A stretch of DNA of 64,000 bases. Origin: UMGS1958 sp045542415. Lineage in GTDB: Bacteria; Bacillota; Clostridia; UBA1381. Shown here in pieces: positions 1 through 9,016 of the stretch. The position numbers were made by a program, and so were the translations under genes. The DNA lies in NCBI GenBank assembly GCA_045542415.1, contig JAZQKZ010000048.1:1-64000 (forward strand), read 5' to 3'. The notes under the pieces are model-generated. The model was given only the letters and a program-made list of their open reading frames with translations, was not told the DNA's origin and ran no database searches. Position 1 is the stretch's first letter. Each line of letters starts with the position of its first letter.

Positions 1-832
1 CTATAACCCCTACTGGCTTTTCTGCCTACAGCAGCAGAAAAGTCAGCAAAAGAGTGCCGTTAAAGAGGGGACGCCCCTCCCTCTTTAAAATCTCCCGCTG
101 CGCTTTACCAAAAGATTCAGTCAAATAAAACGAGGCTAAACCATTTGCTGACGTAGGTACTCTTTTGAATCAAAAGGCAAGGTTTTTTTAAACAATTTTT
201 TACTTCGACTTTTCTGACTTTTTTTGATTGTACGTCAAATTAAGTACCGATATAAGGTCAAGGTAATGGGCAATGGATGCATTTGGTATCGGTTTTCATC
301 CCGACAAGAAAACCACGCATTATACAGTAGTGTAGTGAACCTTGCTCTACACCGCCACGCCATCGACCGAAGACGTAAAACCCCTAAAAAAAGCAAGCAA
401 AATTCCGCCGACACATTTCAATTGCAGCCTTTGGCTGCCGAGACGCTTGATAAGGGGGTTTTTAAAGGGGGAACGTTACGCTACGCCTACGAAGCTACGC
501 TTCTAAGGCTACAACACTTTGTGTTGTTCACTTTAACAGCATTCTTTTGGTTCGTTTTCTGTTGCTGAGGTATGGTTGCATAGCCGAGCAGTGTAGCGAA
601 GCGAAACGACCAGGCACAAGAAAATGAACTGGGGGATAGCAAAATAAGCAATTATATAAAAGCATCGAGGGGCAAAGCCCCATAGCGTTGTTTGAACAAG
701 TGCTAACAAGACCGATAAACCACAATTTACCCTAATAATACCACAAATAATCATAAATTTCAATACCTACGAAAAATATCGGATAATAGGGGAAAAAAAT
801 ATATAAAAAGGATTGAAAAAATTACCAAAAAG
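1..832. other. Gene-free, hairpin-rich intergenic region
   Basis: I see no supportable gene here. The longest open frame (224-568) has no ribosome binding site and no recognisable domain. The stretch is full of short inverted repeats: CTTTTCTGC/GCAGAAAAG near 17-41, TAAAGAGGG/CCCTCTTTA near 60-87, ACAACAC-TTT-GTGTTGT near 511-527 and GGGGC-AAA-GCCCC near 670-683. Near 699-730 it has GTGCTAACAA followed by ATAAACCACAATTTA, a pair that recurs at 2648-2677. It may be a multi-copy repeat or the decayed end of an element lying to the left; this cannot be settled from one copy. Confidence 0.5.
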
Positions 833-841
833 ATGTATAAT
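813..841 (+). promoter_or_regulatory. Promoter of the phosphosugar mutase gene
   Basis: TTGAAA at 813-818 and TATAAT at 836-841 are separated by 17 bp. The boxes overlap a possible upstream ATG at 833, which argues that translation starts at 878. Confidence 0.65.
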
Positions 842-877
842 AGAAACATAAATATAAAAAAACGGAGGACTATAAAA

Positions 878-2581
878 ATGGGCTATATGGATACTTATAA
901 TGAATGGCTTGCATCACCGGTTGTAGATGAGGCTTCAAAAGCAGAGCTTCTTTCCATCGCAAATGATGAAAAGGAAATTGAGGAGCGCTTTTACAGAGGT
1001 CTTGAATTTGGTACGGCAGGCATGAGAGGTGTTATCGGTGCAGGTACAAATAAAATTAATATATATAATGTACGTCAGGCAAGCTATGGCGTGAGCGTAT
1101 ATGTTAATAATAACGGTAAGGCAGCAGCTGAAAAGGGCGTGCTTATCGGCTATGATACCCGTAACTTCTCAAGAGAGTTTGCAGAAGAAACTGCTAAGGT
1201 TCTTGCTCATGAGGGTATTAAGGTTTATCTTTTTGATACAGTACACTCTGTTCCGGAGGTTTCTTTCGGTATCAGAGAGCTTGGTTGTGCGGCAGGTGTT
1301 ATGATTACTGCATCACATAATCCCAAGGAGTATAACGGATACAAGGTATATGGCCCGGACGGCGGTCAGCTTCCTCCGGAGGCAGTTCAGACTGTTATTG
1401 ATGCTATGGACTCGGTTGGTATATTTGATGTGAAATATGCAAGCCTTGACTCGGAGCTTATCGAGGTTGTAGGTCCGGAGCTTAACGAGAAGTTTTTACA
1501 GACTGTACAGACACAGCAGCAGAATCCTGAGGCAGTAACAGCAGTTGCAGATACATTCAAGCTTATTTATACACCGTTTCACGGAACAGGCTCACGTCCG
1601 ATAAAGGAGATTTTAAAGAGAATAGGCTTTAAGAACGTGCTTGTTGTTAAGGAGCAGGATACAGAGGACGGCAATTTCCCGACAGTTGCATCGCCGAATC
1701 CGGAGAATAAGGAAGGCTTTACAATTGCAATCGAAATGGCAAAGGCTAATGACGTTGACGTTATTATCGGTACAGATCCGGACTGCGACAGAGTAGGTAT
1801 TGTAGTGCGTGATGCACAGGGCGAGTACAGAACATTAACAGGTAACCAGACAGGTGCTTTACTTGTTGATTATATACTCCGTTCAAAGCAAGAAAAGGGA
1901 ATCCTGCCGGATAACGGTATGGTAATAAAGACAATCGTTACAACAGAGCTTGCCGCAGCGATTGCAAAGTCATACGGCTGTGAATGTATGAGCCTTTTAA
2001 CAGGCTTCAAGTACATCGGTGAGAAGATGACTGACTTTGCCGAAAAGGGTACATTCACATATCTCATCGGTTTTGAGGAGAGCTATGGCTATCTTGTAGG
2101 TAACCACGCAAGAGATAAGGACGGCGTTGTTGCGTCAATGCTCATTGCAGAAATGGCGGCATATTATGCAACAAAGGGCAAGTCATTATATGAAGCACTT
2201 CAGGATATTTACAAGGAGCATGGCGTGTATGCTGAAAAGACAGTTTCATTCACAATGCCGGGCAAGGACGGTATGGAGAAAATGGCAGCACTCCTGTCAG
2301 GTCTGAGAACTAATCCGCCAAAGACAGCAAACGGAATGGATATTGTTAAATATACAGACTATAAGGAGCAGACAGTAATGCTTGTTGACGGAACAGAGCT
2401 TCCTAAGGCAAACGTGCTTCGCTATGATTTATCGGACGGAAAATCATATTTCATTGTAAGACCGTCAGGAACAGAGCCTAAGATTAAGATTTATCTGGGT
2501 TCAAATGCAGAGACCTTTGATGCGGCAATGGAAACAGTAGATGCAATTTTAGCAGATATGTGCGGTCAGTTAGGGTTATGA
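878..2581 (+). CDS. pgcA: Alpha-phosphoglucomutase / phosphomannomutase family enzyme
   Basis: This is a 567-residue cytoplasmic alpha-D-phosphohexomutase, which interconverts sugar 1- and 6-phosphates (glucose-1-P with glucose-6-P) and links glycolysis to wall and envelope sugar precursors. Visible motifs are the phosphoserine loop TASHNP (Ser near residue 146), the metal loop DPDCDR (about 300-305), the sugar loop GFEESYG and the C-terminal phosphate loop PSGTEPK. Length matches the PgcA group (about 570-580). The start at 878 is chosen because CGGAGG lies 9 bases upstream; an in-frame ATG at 833 falls inside the promoter. It is monocistronic, with its own promoter and a strong terminator. 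Substrate preference between glucose and mannose phosphate cannot be told from sequence. Confidence 0.92.
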   Translation: MGYMDTYNEWLASPVVDEASKAELLSIANDEKEIEERFYRGLEFGTAGMRGVIGAGTNKINIYNVRQASYGVSVYVNNNGKAAAEKGVLIGYDTRNFSREFAEETAKVLAHEGIKVYLFDTVHSVPEVSFGIRELGCAAGVMITASHNPKEYNGYKVYGPDGGQLPPEAVQTVIDAMDSVGIFDVKYASLDSELIEVVGPELNEKFLQTVQTQQQNPEAVTAVADTFKLIYTPFHGTGSRPIKEILKRIGFKNVLVVKEQDTEDGNFPTVASPNPENKEGFTIAIEMAKANDVDVIIGTDPDCDRVGIVVRDAQGEYRTLTGNQTGALLVDYILRSKQEKGILPDNGMVIKTIVTTELAAAIAKSYGCECMSLLTGFKYIGEKMTDFAEKGTFTYLIGFEESYGYLVGNHARDKDGVVASMLIAEMAAYYATKGKSLYEALQDIYKEHGVYAEKTVSFTMPGKDGMEKMAALLSGLRTNPPKTANGMDIVKYTDYKEQTVMLVDGTELPKANVLRYDLSDGKSYFIVRPSGTEPKIKIYLGSNAETFDAAMETVDAILADMCGQLGL

Positions 2582-2588
2582 TAGTTTT

Positions 2589-2623
2589 AAGAGGGTGTTG
2601 TGTCAACACCCTCTTGTTTTTTT
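2589..2623 (+). terminator. Rho-independent terminator after pgcA
   Basis: The 10-bp arms GAGGGTGTTG and CAACACCCTC surround a 3-base loop and are followed by TTGTTTTTTT. Confidence 0.9.
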
Positions 2624-2662
2624 GTGTGGGTTATAAATTGTGGTTAAGTGCTAACAAATCTC

Positions 2663-2708
2663 ATAAACCATAATTTATATTTACAACTCACATTAAATAT
2701 GATATAAT
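2663..2708 (+). promoter_or_regulatory. Promoter of the rhamnogalacturonan lyase gene with a repeated upstream segment
   Basis: TTTACA at 2680-2685 and TATAAT at 2703-2708 are separated by 17 bp. The 27 bases at 2663-2689, covering the -35 box and the sequence upstream, are identical to those at the holB promoter on the other strand (7782-7808). Confidence 0.7.
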
Positions 2709-2745
2709 AAAACCATCAAATAAACACGAAAGGAACGAAAAAAAT

Positions 2746-5664
2746 ATGAAAAAATTTATCACTCTTGCAATTACTGCCGCAATGCTGCTGCAAACAACTG
2801 CATTTGCAACAGAGCTTGTTGATGAGCTTGAGGCAGGCGATTCTATAAAGGTCGCGGATTATTCGGAAAGTGCCGCTGCTACACAGGCACTTATCGACGC
2901 ACGTCCTGATGTTCAGCGTCAGCTTGAAAACCTTGACAGGGGACTTGTTGCCGTTACTCTTGACGGCTATACCTTTGTTTCGTGGAGATGGCTCGGAACG
3001 GAAAGCAGTGAGGTTACATATAATTTATACCGTAACGGTGTAAAGGTAAATGCCATGCCGCTTAATGTCACAAATTACACTGACATCAATGCAAAGCCGG
3101 GAGATAAGTACAGCGTTGCTCCGATTATAAACGGCGTTGAGGGCGAGAAGTGCGAAGAAATACCCGCATGGGAAAATAAATATCTCGATGTGAAAATCGA
3201 AAGACCGGAAAATAACAGCGTAAACGGTGAGGAATATTCATATTCCGCAGGTGACGCTTCAATTGCCGACCTTGACGGTGACGGTGATTATGAAATTATA
3301 TTGAAATGGGATCCGTCAAATGCAAAGGATGCCGCTTCAGGCGGCTTTACCGGCGAGTGTATCATTGATGCATATAAGCTTGACGGTACAAGAATGTGGA
3401 GAATAAATATGGGTCCGAATATCCGTGCCGGCGCACACGATACACAGTTCATGGTGTATGACTTTGACGGCGACGGAAAGGCAGAAATGGTATGCCGTAC
3501 AGCAGACGGAACAATCGCAGGTGACGGCAGCGTTATAGGTGATGGTGATAAAAACTGGGCAATTCTCAATGACGGTAAAAACCTTGCAGGTCCGTTATAC
3601 CTCACAGCATTCAACGGTGAGGACGGCTCAGTGATTGATACGGTACCGTATGAGCCGCAGACAAAGGGAACAGGCTATGACTGCAGCGATTGGGGCGATA
3701 CCTACGGCAACCGCTCGGAGCGTTACCTTGCAGGTATAGGCTCGCTTGACGGAAAGACAACAAGCTTTGTTTTCTGTCGCGGCTATTATTCAGGTCCGGA
3801 GGGTCCGTTAGGCGGACGTACAGTTATTGCAGCATTTAATCTTGTTAACGGCAAGATTGAAAAGCAGTGGGTTTACGATTCAAAGGAGAACGGAAATCAG
3901 CATCTCGGACAGGGTAATCACTCAATGTCACTTGCAGACGTTGACTATGACGGCTGTGACGAAATAATTTACGGTGCTTTAAATATTGATAATGACGGTA
4001 CTGTTATGTATTCAACAGGTCTGGGTCACGGCGACGCACAGCATGTCGGCGACATTGACCCGACACGTCCGGGACTTGAGGTGTATTCATGTCACGAGAG
4101 TAAGGAATGTGAATATACATTTGAGCTTCGTGACGCAAGAACGGGCGAGATTCTTGTAGGCGCGCAGAAGCACGGCATAGATAACGGACGTGCGGCAGCA
4201 GGCGACATTGACCCGACATATATCGGCGACGAGTGCTGGAGTGCGGCAGGTGTGCTTCATAGTGCAACCGGTGAGGTTATCTCACGCAAGTACTCAATGG
4301 CGGCGAACTTCCTTAACTGGTGGGACGGCGATTTAGGACGTGAGGTACAGAATGATATTTATATCGAGAAGTGGAACAGCGAATTACAGAGAACCGAGGT
4401 TATATTCACAGCATCGGGTACAAACTGCGTAAACGGTACAAAGGCTACTCCGTCACTTACTGCCGATATGCTTGGCGACTGGCGTGAGGAGGTAATTTAC
4501 CCGGTTAAGGATCAGAGTGCGTTAAGAATTTTCACAACAACCACTCCGACAGGCTACAGAATCCCGACTCTTATGTCAGACCCGCAGTACCGCAACCACG
4601 TTGCATTGCAGAATACCTGCTACAATCAGCCGACACATTTAAGCTATTACTTAGGCTATGACACTAAAACAGTTCCCGTTCCGCAGATGTATGTTGTGGA
4701 TAACGGCGTTGAGGTAAAAAATCCGGATTTAGCGAAGAAGTCATACGATATTAACGACCTCTATTTCGGTGAGGATATTAAGCTCGTTATCGACTGCCCG
4801 ACTGCTTTAATCAACGGCATTCCGACAAGAGTTGACAATGATAATACGGCGGTAGTTCCATACATCAGTGCAGAGGACAGAACTCTCGTTCCGATAAGAT
4901 TTATCTCAGAAGCACTTGGTGCAGAGGTAGCCTGGGATGAGGCTACACAGACTGTAACTATAACAGAGGGCGACTCAAAGATAGAAATGGTAATCGGTGA
5001 CAGAGGCTGCAGGATTAACGGCGTTGAGGCACTGATAGAGACTGCACCGATAATAAAAAATGACAGAACTATGGTACCGCTTCGTGCAGTAGCCGAGACA
5101 TTAAGAAAGCAGGTTTACTGGAATGACGGACTTATCGTTATAGGTGATATTGAGTGTGCTTTAGACGATGCAGCAGCTAAGGCAGTTAAGGAAAGCATCA
5201 CATCAGCACCGGTTCCGGAGCATGTTGAAATTATCGCTATAAACGGTGTTGGTGAGAAGTACTATGATAATCAGTTAGATGTATTCAGTGCAGTTGCAAC
5301 GGGCAATGACGGCAACCTTGACGTAGGTGCGGTTGACCTTGACATGGCAACAAGGTGGTCAAACTGGGGACCGAGTACGCTCATACTTGATTTAGGCTCA
5401 GCACAGACAGTAACAGGTGTATCAATTGCGTGCTGGAAAGGCAATGAGAGAATTTATCCGTTCACAATTGAGTATTCGTTAGACGGAAACACATGGACGC
5501 AGGCTTTGGGCAAGAGTCAGAATACAGGTGAGAGTGCAGAGTTTGAGAAGTTTATGTTCCCGCAGGCGGTTGAGGCGAGATACATCCGCTACAGCGGCGA
5601 CGGTGCGACAGATCCGAAGAAGAATTACTGTCACATAAGTGAGATTGCTATTTTAGGTGAATAA
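2746..5664 (+). CDS. Secreted rhamnogalacturonan lyase (PL11) with stalk and F5/8-type C domains
   Basis: A 972-residue exported enzyme predicted to cleave the rhamnogalacturonan I backbone of pectin by beta-elimination. Residues 1-22 are a signal peptide (MKKFITL..., ending near AFATE). About 55-665 match the PL11 (YesW/YesX-like) beta-propeller, with Asp/Gly-rich calcium loops such as DLDGDGDYE and DFDGDGKAE. About 679-802 are a copper-amine-oxidase N-terminal type domain (motifs VPIRFISEALGAEVAWD and MVPLRAVAETL), and about 826-972 resemble an F5/8 type C (CBM32-like) carbohydrate-binding domain. The last two probably anchor the enzyme or position it on substrate. It stands alone between its own promoter and a bidirectional terminator. 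Endo versus exo action is not determinable here. Confidence 0.9.
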   Translation: MKKFITLAITAAMLLQTTAFATELVDELEAGDSIKVADYSESAAATQALIDARPDVQRQLENLDRGLVAVTLDGYTFVSWRWLGTESSEVTYNLYRNGVKVNAMPLNVTNYTDINAKPGDKYSVAPIINGVEGEKCEEIPAWENKYLDVKIERPENNSVNGEEYSYSAGDASIADLDGDGDYEIILKWDPSNAKDAASGGFTGECIIDAYKLDGTRMWRINMGPNIRAGAHDTQFMVYDFDGDGKAEMVCRTADGTIAGDGSVIGDGDKNWAILNDGKNLAGPLYLTAFNGEDGSVIDTVPYEPQTKGTGYDCSDWGDTYGNRSERYLAGIGSLDGKTTSFVFCRGYYSGPEGPLGGRTVIAAFNLVNGKIEKQWVYDSKENGNQHLGQGNHSMSLADVDYDGCDEIIYGALNIDNDGTVMYSTGLGHGDAQHVGDIDPTRPGLEVYSCHESKECEYTFELRDARTGEILVGAQKHGIDNGRAAAGDIDPTYIGDECWSAAGVLHSATGEVISRKYSMAANFLNWWDGDLGREVQNDIYIEKWNSELQRTEVIFTASGTNCVNGTKATPSLTADMLGDWREEVIYPVKDQSALRIFTTTTPTGYRIPTLMSDPQYRNHVALQNTCYNQPTHLSYYLGYDTKTVPVPQMYVVDNGVEVKNPDLAKKSYDINDLYFGEDIKLVIDCPTALINGIPTRVDNDNTAVVPYISAEDRTLVPIRFISEALGAEVAWDEATQTVTITEGDSKIEMVIGDRGCRINGVEALIETAPIIKNDRTMVPLRAVAETLRKQVYWNDGLIVIGDIECALDDAAAKAVKESITSAPVPEHVEIIAINGVGEKYYDNQLDVFSAVATGNDGNLDVGAVDLDMATRWSNWGPSTLILDLGSAQTVTGVSIACWKGNERIYPFTIEYSLDGNTWTQALGKSQNTGESAEFEKFMFPQAVEARYIRYSGDGATDPKKNYCHISEIAILGE

Positions 5665-5670
5665 GTGTAA

Positions 5671-5703
5671 AAGAGGATGTTTCGTTTGAAACATCCTCTT
5701 TAT
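5671..5703. terminator. Bidirectional terminator between lyase gene and rnhA
   Basis: Perfect 13-bp arms (AAGAGGATGTTTC and its complement) with a 4-base loop lie between convergent genes. The hairpin is A/T-flanked on both sides, so it can serve both strands. Confidence 0.85.
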
Positions 5704-6314
5704 CATTCAATTCCTACCGCCTTTTTAGCAAGAGCATCTGCCATGTCGTTGTATTTATCTCCTGAATGTCCCTTTACCTTGACAAATGAAATATCAACAA
5801 ATTCTTTCATGGAATTATAATAATCACGGTATGCAATTGTTCCCGGTTTATTGACCTTCCACTCGCCCTTACACCATTTTGCGATGCCCTCATAATCATA
5901 AAAAATCTGTAGCTTTTTTATTCCATGCTCCTTGCAGTAGTGCATAGCAAACATTGACCCCATGATTTCGCCTGCAACGTTACGCATTTCGGCAAGCTCT
6001 TCATCATTGTAGCCCCTTGAAAATGTGCGTGCCATTTGGTTATGGAATATAACCGCACCAAATCCGAATGCTTTTGTTTTTACATTGTAGCTGCCGTCAA
6101 CATATGCAACAGCACAGCTATCGGGTATGCTGTGTAAATCCGTTATTGGCTTTACTTCTTCCTCGCCCAGATATGCCTTTGCTTCTTCAAGAGTTGCAAA
6201 TCCTTTGTATTGAGCGCCTTTGAAGCCTGTTATGCTTTTTTTGCATTCATCCCATGAATTAAGTATTCCTGTAGTGCGGCCGTTTTTTACCGCATAAAAT
6301 TTCTTTGCTGCCAT
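5703..6314 (-). CDS. rnhA: Ribonuclease HI with N-terminal viroplasmin-like domain
   Basis: A 203-residue enzyme that degrades the RNA strand of RNA-DNA hybrids (R-loops, primers). Residues 1-50 form the small viroplasmin/RNase H1 hybrid-binding domain (KFYAVKNGRTTGI). The catalytic domain follows, with the acidic residues in YVDGSYN (Asp), AGEIMGSMFAM (Glu), FYDYEGI (Asp) and YNDMADALAK (Asp). The start is supported by a GAGG 5-6 bases upstream. It lies directly downstream of the AbrB-like gene, with a terminator hairpin between them. Confidence 0.92.
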   Translation of the reverse strand: MAAKKFYAVKNGRTTGILNSWDECKKSITGFKGAQYKGFATLEEAKAYLGEEEVKPITDLHSIPDSCAVAYVDGSYNVKTKAFGFGAVIFHNQMARTFSRGYNDEELAEMRNVAGEIMGSMFAMHYCKEHGIKKLQIFYDYEGIAKWCKGEWKVNKPGTIAYRDYYNSMKEFVDISFVKVKGHSGDKYNDMADALAKKAVGIE

Positions 6315-6329
6315 AAAAACCTCATAAAA

Positions 6330-6352
6330 AGGGACGTTTAAAAACGCCCCCT
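6330..6352 (-). terminator. Terminator after the AbrB-like gene
   Basis: On the minus strand GGGGCGTT and AACGTCCC pair around a short loop (one G-T pair) and are followed by TTTTTA. It sits in the 37-bp gap before rnhA, so it may only attenuate read-through. Confidence 0.6.
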
Positions 6353-6597
6353 TAAATTAATTCTTTTAAATCTGCCATGCAGTTCTTACAGATGATTTTA
6401 TCCTTGAACCGAGTTATGTTTAAGGTGTTGTCACAGAATATGCATGACGGTGAAAACTTTTTCAAAATAATTTTGTCGTTTTCAGTGTAAATTTCAACCT
6501 CGTCCTTTTCTGCGATGTCAAATTGCCGTCTTAACTCCGCAGGAAGTACGATTCTACCGAGATTGTCCAGTTTACGGACCATTCCCATAGACTTCAT
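6352..6597 (-). CDS. AbrB/SpoVT-type transition regulator with C-terminal zinc ribbon
   Basis: An 81-residue DNA-binding protein. Residues 1-48 are a swapped-hairpin AbrB domain (MKSMGMVRKLDNLGRIVLP, then ELRRQFDIAEKDEVEIY). The tail has CIFC and CKNC pairs that probably bind one zinc ion. Such proteins are homodimeric or tetrameric regulators of stationary-phase and sporulation genes. The start at 6597 is preferred over the ATG at 6618 because AGGGGG lies 8 bases before it and the family begins with MKS.G.VRK.D.LGR. The target genes are unknown. Confidence 0.85.
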   Translation of the reverse strand: MKSMGMVRKLDNLGRIVLPAELRRQFDIAEKDEVEIYTENDKIILKKFSPSCIFCDNTLNITRFKDKIICKNCMADLKELI

Positions 6598-6629
6598 TTT
6601 TGTATTCCCCCTATTCATTTATATATCTG

Positions 6630-6658
6630 ATTTTACCATAATAGCAAAAAATTGTCAA
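6630..6658 (-). promoter_or_regulatory. Promoter of the AbrB-like gene
   Basis: On the minus strand TTGACA (6653-6658) and TAAAAT (6630-6635) are 17 bp apart. Confidence 0.65.
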
Positions 6659-6743
6659 TATAAAAATGAAAAATAAGCAGAAAACTTGACGTTGTTGTAG
6701 TATTTTTGTCAGGTTAAGCCAATATCGGGCGGTAAAATAAATG

Positions 6744-7730
6744 TTACAGCAACAAAGCACATCTTAAAATTACAGCCGTGTTTTTAACCGAGCGGAGCAG
6801 CATGTTTTCGCTCTCAACCAACAGCTCAATTCCCTTGACACAGCGTGCAAGGTCTATATTTTTGCTTAAATTCCGAAGCTGGGGAAGCTTGTCGGAATTT
6901 ATAACCTTTTCCTCGCAATGGCAGTGAAGAATGGAAATATCACGGATGAATGAAATCCACATATTCACAATTTCCCGTGCCTTGTCGCTGTTGTCACGGA
7001 TAAAGTCCGCTGCCTTGAATGCGTCACTCGGATTTGTTGAAATAAGGTGTGCAAGCTCGCTTAGTGCCTTTGTGCGAAGCTCCTCAAATTCCGTATCGGC
7101 AATGATTTTATCCACCATGCCCGGAATGCCCTCGCAATAGCGTGAAAGAAACTCTGCACGAGGCAGGTCGTCGGGATATTTTTCAGATATATATTTCCGT
7201 ATTATATCGCCCGGTACGGGATTGAAGCTGATGATTGCCGAGCGTGATGTAATGGTAGGCAAAAGCATTGATGCAGAGGGGATAATTATTATAAAAACAA
7301 CATATTCAGGCGGCTCTTCAAGAGTTTTTAAAAGAGCGTTCTGTGCCTCCACAGTCATATTTTCGCCGTCAGGGATTATAAACACCTTTTTTTTGGTTCC
7401 GTAAGGCTTTTTTACTGCATCCGCACTGACTCTTCTTGCAGCGTCAACACCTATGGTTTTCCTGGGCTTACCGTCCGCACCCTTATCATGCTCTACGGTT
7501 ATAATATCGGGGTTTGTACCGGCAAGAGCCTCGGTGCAGGCATGGCACGAGCCGCAGGGTGAAGACAGGGTATTTTCGCAAACAAGTGCATTGGCAAAAA
7601 GCTTTGCACTTTCCAGCTTATACATACCCTCCACGCCCTCAAAGATATAAGCGTGAGAGGTATTTGAATTGCGGACGTTATTAATAAGTGTCTGCATTGT
7701 TTTTTCATGAAAGGTAGTGTAGTTAAACAT
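6744..7730 (-). CDS. holB: DNA polymerase III subunit delta'
   Basis: A 328-residue clamp-loader subunit of the replicative polymerase. It has the RFC-like AAA+ fold, with the zinc-binding cysteine cluster (CENTLSSPCGSCHAC, about residues 51-65) and the conserved NALLKTLEEPPE segment. Walker A is degenerate (EGVEGMYKLES), as is usual for delta', which does not hydrolyse ATP. The start is supported by AAAGGAAC. The usual partner gene tmk is not adjacent. A TTTACA/TATAAT promoter lies just upstream. Confidence 0.92.
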   Translation of the reverse strand: MFNYTTFHEKTMQTLINNVRNSNTSHAYIFEGVEGMYKLESAKLFANALVCENTLSSPCGSCHACTEALAGTNPDIITVEHDKGADGKPRKTIGVDAARRVSADAVKKPYGTKKKVFIIPDGENMTVEAQNALLKTLEEPPEYVVFIIIIPSASMLLPTITSRSAIISFNPVPGDIIRKYISEKYPDDLPRAEFLSRYCEGIPGMVDKIIADTEFEELRTKALSELAHLISTNPSDAFKAADFIRDNSDKAREIVNMWISFIRDISILHCHCEEKVINSDKLPQLRNLSKNIDLARCVKGIELLVESENMLLRSVKNTAVILRCALLL

Positions 7731-7762
7731 AGTTTGTTCCTTTTTTGAATATTATTAGTTGT

Positions 7763-7808
7763 ATTATACCATATTTTTGGGGAGTTGTAAATATAAATTA
7801 TGGTTTAT
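7763..7808 (-). promoter_or_regulatory. Promoter of holB with the repeated upstream segment
   Basis: On the minus strand TTTACA (7786-7791) and TATAAT (7763-7768) are 17 bp apart. The 27 bases at 7782-7808 are identical to 2663-2689 upstream of the lyase gene. Confidence 0.7.
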
Positions 7809-7832
7809 CTGATTACAAACAAGGAGGACAAT

Positions 7833-8393
7833 ATGACATACATATTCTCAGCAATGATAATTATATCCCTCATATGTGCCACTGCAACCGGCAGGCTTGA
7901 TGCAACCGTAACTGCCGCCTTTGAGGGTGCTGATGCGGCGGTGCAGACTCTGCTGTCAATGGCGGGGGTAATGTGCTTCTGGACAGGATTTTTGAAAATT
8001 GCCGAAAATTCAGGTGCGGCAGCGAAAGTGGCAAAGCTGTTATCGCCTTTTGCCAATTGGCTTTTTAAGGGCGAAAATAAAAAAGCAAAGGAATATATTG
8101 CAATGAATATGACCGCAAATATTCTCGGAATGGGCAATGCCGCCACGCCTATGGGCATAAAGGCAATGGAAGAGCTTGAAAAAACCAATCCCGACAAGGA
8201 AAAACCGTCACGGAGCATGAAAATGCTTGTGGCAATGAATACCGCATCAATTCAGCTTGTTCCTACTACAATACTGTCATTGCGTGCGGCGGCAGGCTCG
8301 GCGGATGCTGCGTCGGTAATTCCGTATATCTGGGCTGCATCAGCAGGAGGATTCATCGCCGCAATTGCCGCAGTAAAGCTTTTTCACAGGTAA
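7833..8393 (+). CDS. spmA: Spore maturation protein A
   Basis: A 186-residue integral membrane protein of the nucleoside-recognition (GATE) family. With SpmB it is needed for proper dehydration of the spore core in Bacillus. Recognisable segments are MNMTANILGMGNAATPMGIKA (split here: MNMTANILG and GNAATPMGI) and MNTASIQLVPTTILSLRAAAG, typical of SpmA. The start at 7833 follows AAGGAGG by 5 bases; an upstream ATG at 7800 lacks a site. It is followed 11 bases later by spmB. Confidence 0.92.
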   Translation: MTYIFSAMIIISLICATATGRLDATVTAAFEGADAAVQTLLSMAGVMCFWTGFLKIAENSGAAAKVAKLLSPFANWLFKGENKKAKEYIAMNMTANILGMGNAATPMGIKAMEELEKTNPDKEKPSRSMKMLVAMNTASIQLVPTTILSLRAAAGSADAASVIPYIWAASAGGFIAAIAAVKLFHR

Positions 8394-8404
8394 AGGAGAT
8401 ATGT

Positions 8405-8905
8405 ATGCAATATATAATCCCGTCAATAATTGCCATTACCGTTTTATACGCTCTTAAAACAAAAACCGATATATATACGTCCTTTACGTCAGGTGCGTCC
8501 GAGGGACTTAAAATAATCACAGGCATATTCAGTGCAGTTCTGGCAATGATAAGTGCAGTATATATGCTCAGAGCCTCCGGATTTTTTGAGATTCTTTCAG
8601 AATTTATATCGCCCGTAACCGAAAAAATCGGATTTCCTGCCGAGGTACTGCCGCTTGCTCTTATCCGCCCGTTTTCCGGCTCCGGCTCGTTGGGCGTGCT
8701 GGCTGATATTTTAAATACATACGGTGCCGATACAAAAATCAGTAAAACCGCATCTGTTATTATGGGTTCAACCGAGACAACCTTTTACTGTATATGCGTA
8801 TATTTTGCAAAGACAAGAGTAAAGCATACCGCCTCAGTTATACCGTATGCCATGATAGGTGATATAGTGGGGTTGATTTTGGCGGTTTTGTTGGTAAATA
8901 TTTAA
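8405..8905 (+). CDS. spmB: Spore maturation protein B
   Basis: A 166-residue polytopic membrane protein, the partner of SpmA in spore core dehydration. The segments LPLALIRPFSGSGSLG and MGSTETTFYCICVYF are typical of SpmB. AAAGGAG lies upstream of the ATG. The spmA-spmB pair is a clear two-gene sporulation operon, and no other sporulation gene is attached to it. Confidence 0.92.
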   Translation: MQYIIPSIIAITVLYALKTKTDIYTSFTSGASEGLKIITGIFSAVLAMISAVYMLRASGFFEILSEFISPVTEKIGFPAEVLPLALIRPFSGSGSLGVLADILNTYGADTKISKTASVIMGSTETTFYCICVYFAKTRVKHTASVIPYAMIGDIVGLILAVLLVNI

Positions 8906-8923
8906 CAAATTTTTAAATACCCC

Positions 8924-8952
8924 TTGCAAGATTAAGAGTTTTATACTATAAT
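8924..8952 (+). promoter_or_regulatory. Promoter of pgk
   Basis: TTGCAA (8924-8929) and TATAAT (8947-8952) are 17 bp apart in an AT-rich stretch. Confidence 0.6.
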
Positions 8953-9016
8953 ATAATTATACTATAATGGGTTGATATGTGTTGACCTGAAATTTACCAA
9001 AAAGGAGCTAAAAGCT

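Noticed and set aside
224..568. 114-codon open frame in the left intergenic region
   Set aside because: It has no ribosome binding site or domain, a composition unlike neighbouring genes, and it runs through several hairpins. It is probably a chance frame in a repeat.
833..877. Longer N-terminus for the phosphosugar mutase
   Set aside because: The upstream ATG overlaps the -10 box, and the extra residues match nothing in the family; the ATG at 878 has a CGGAGG site.
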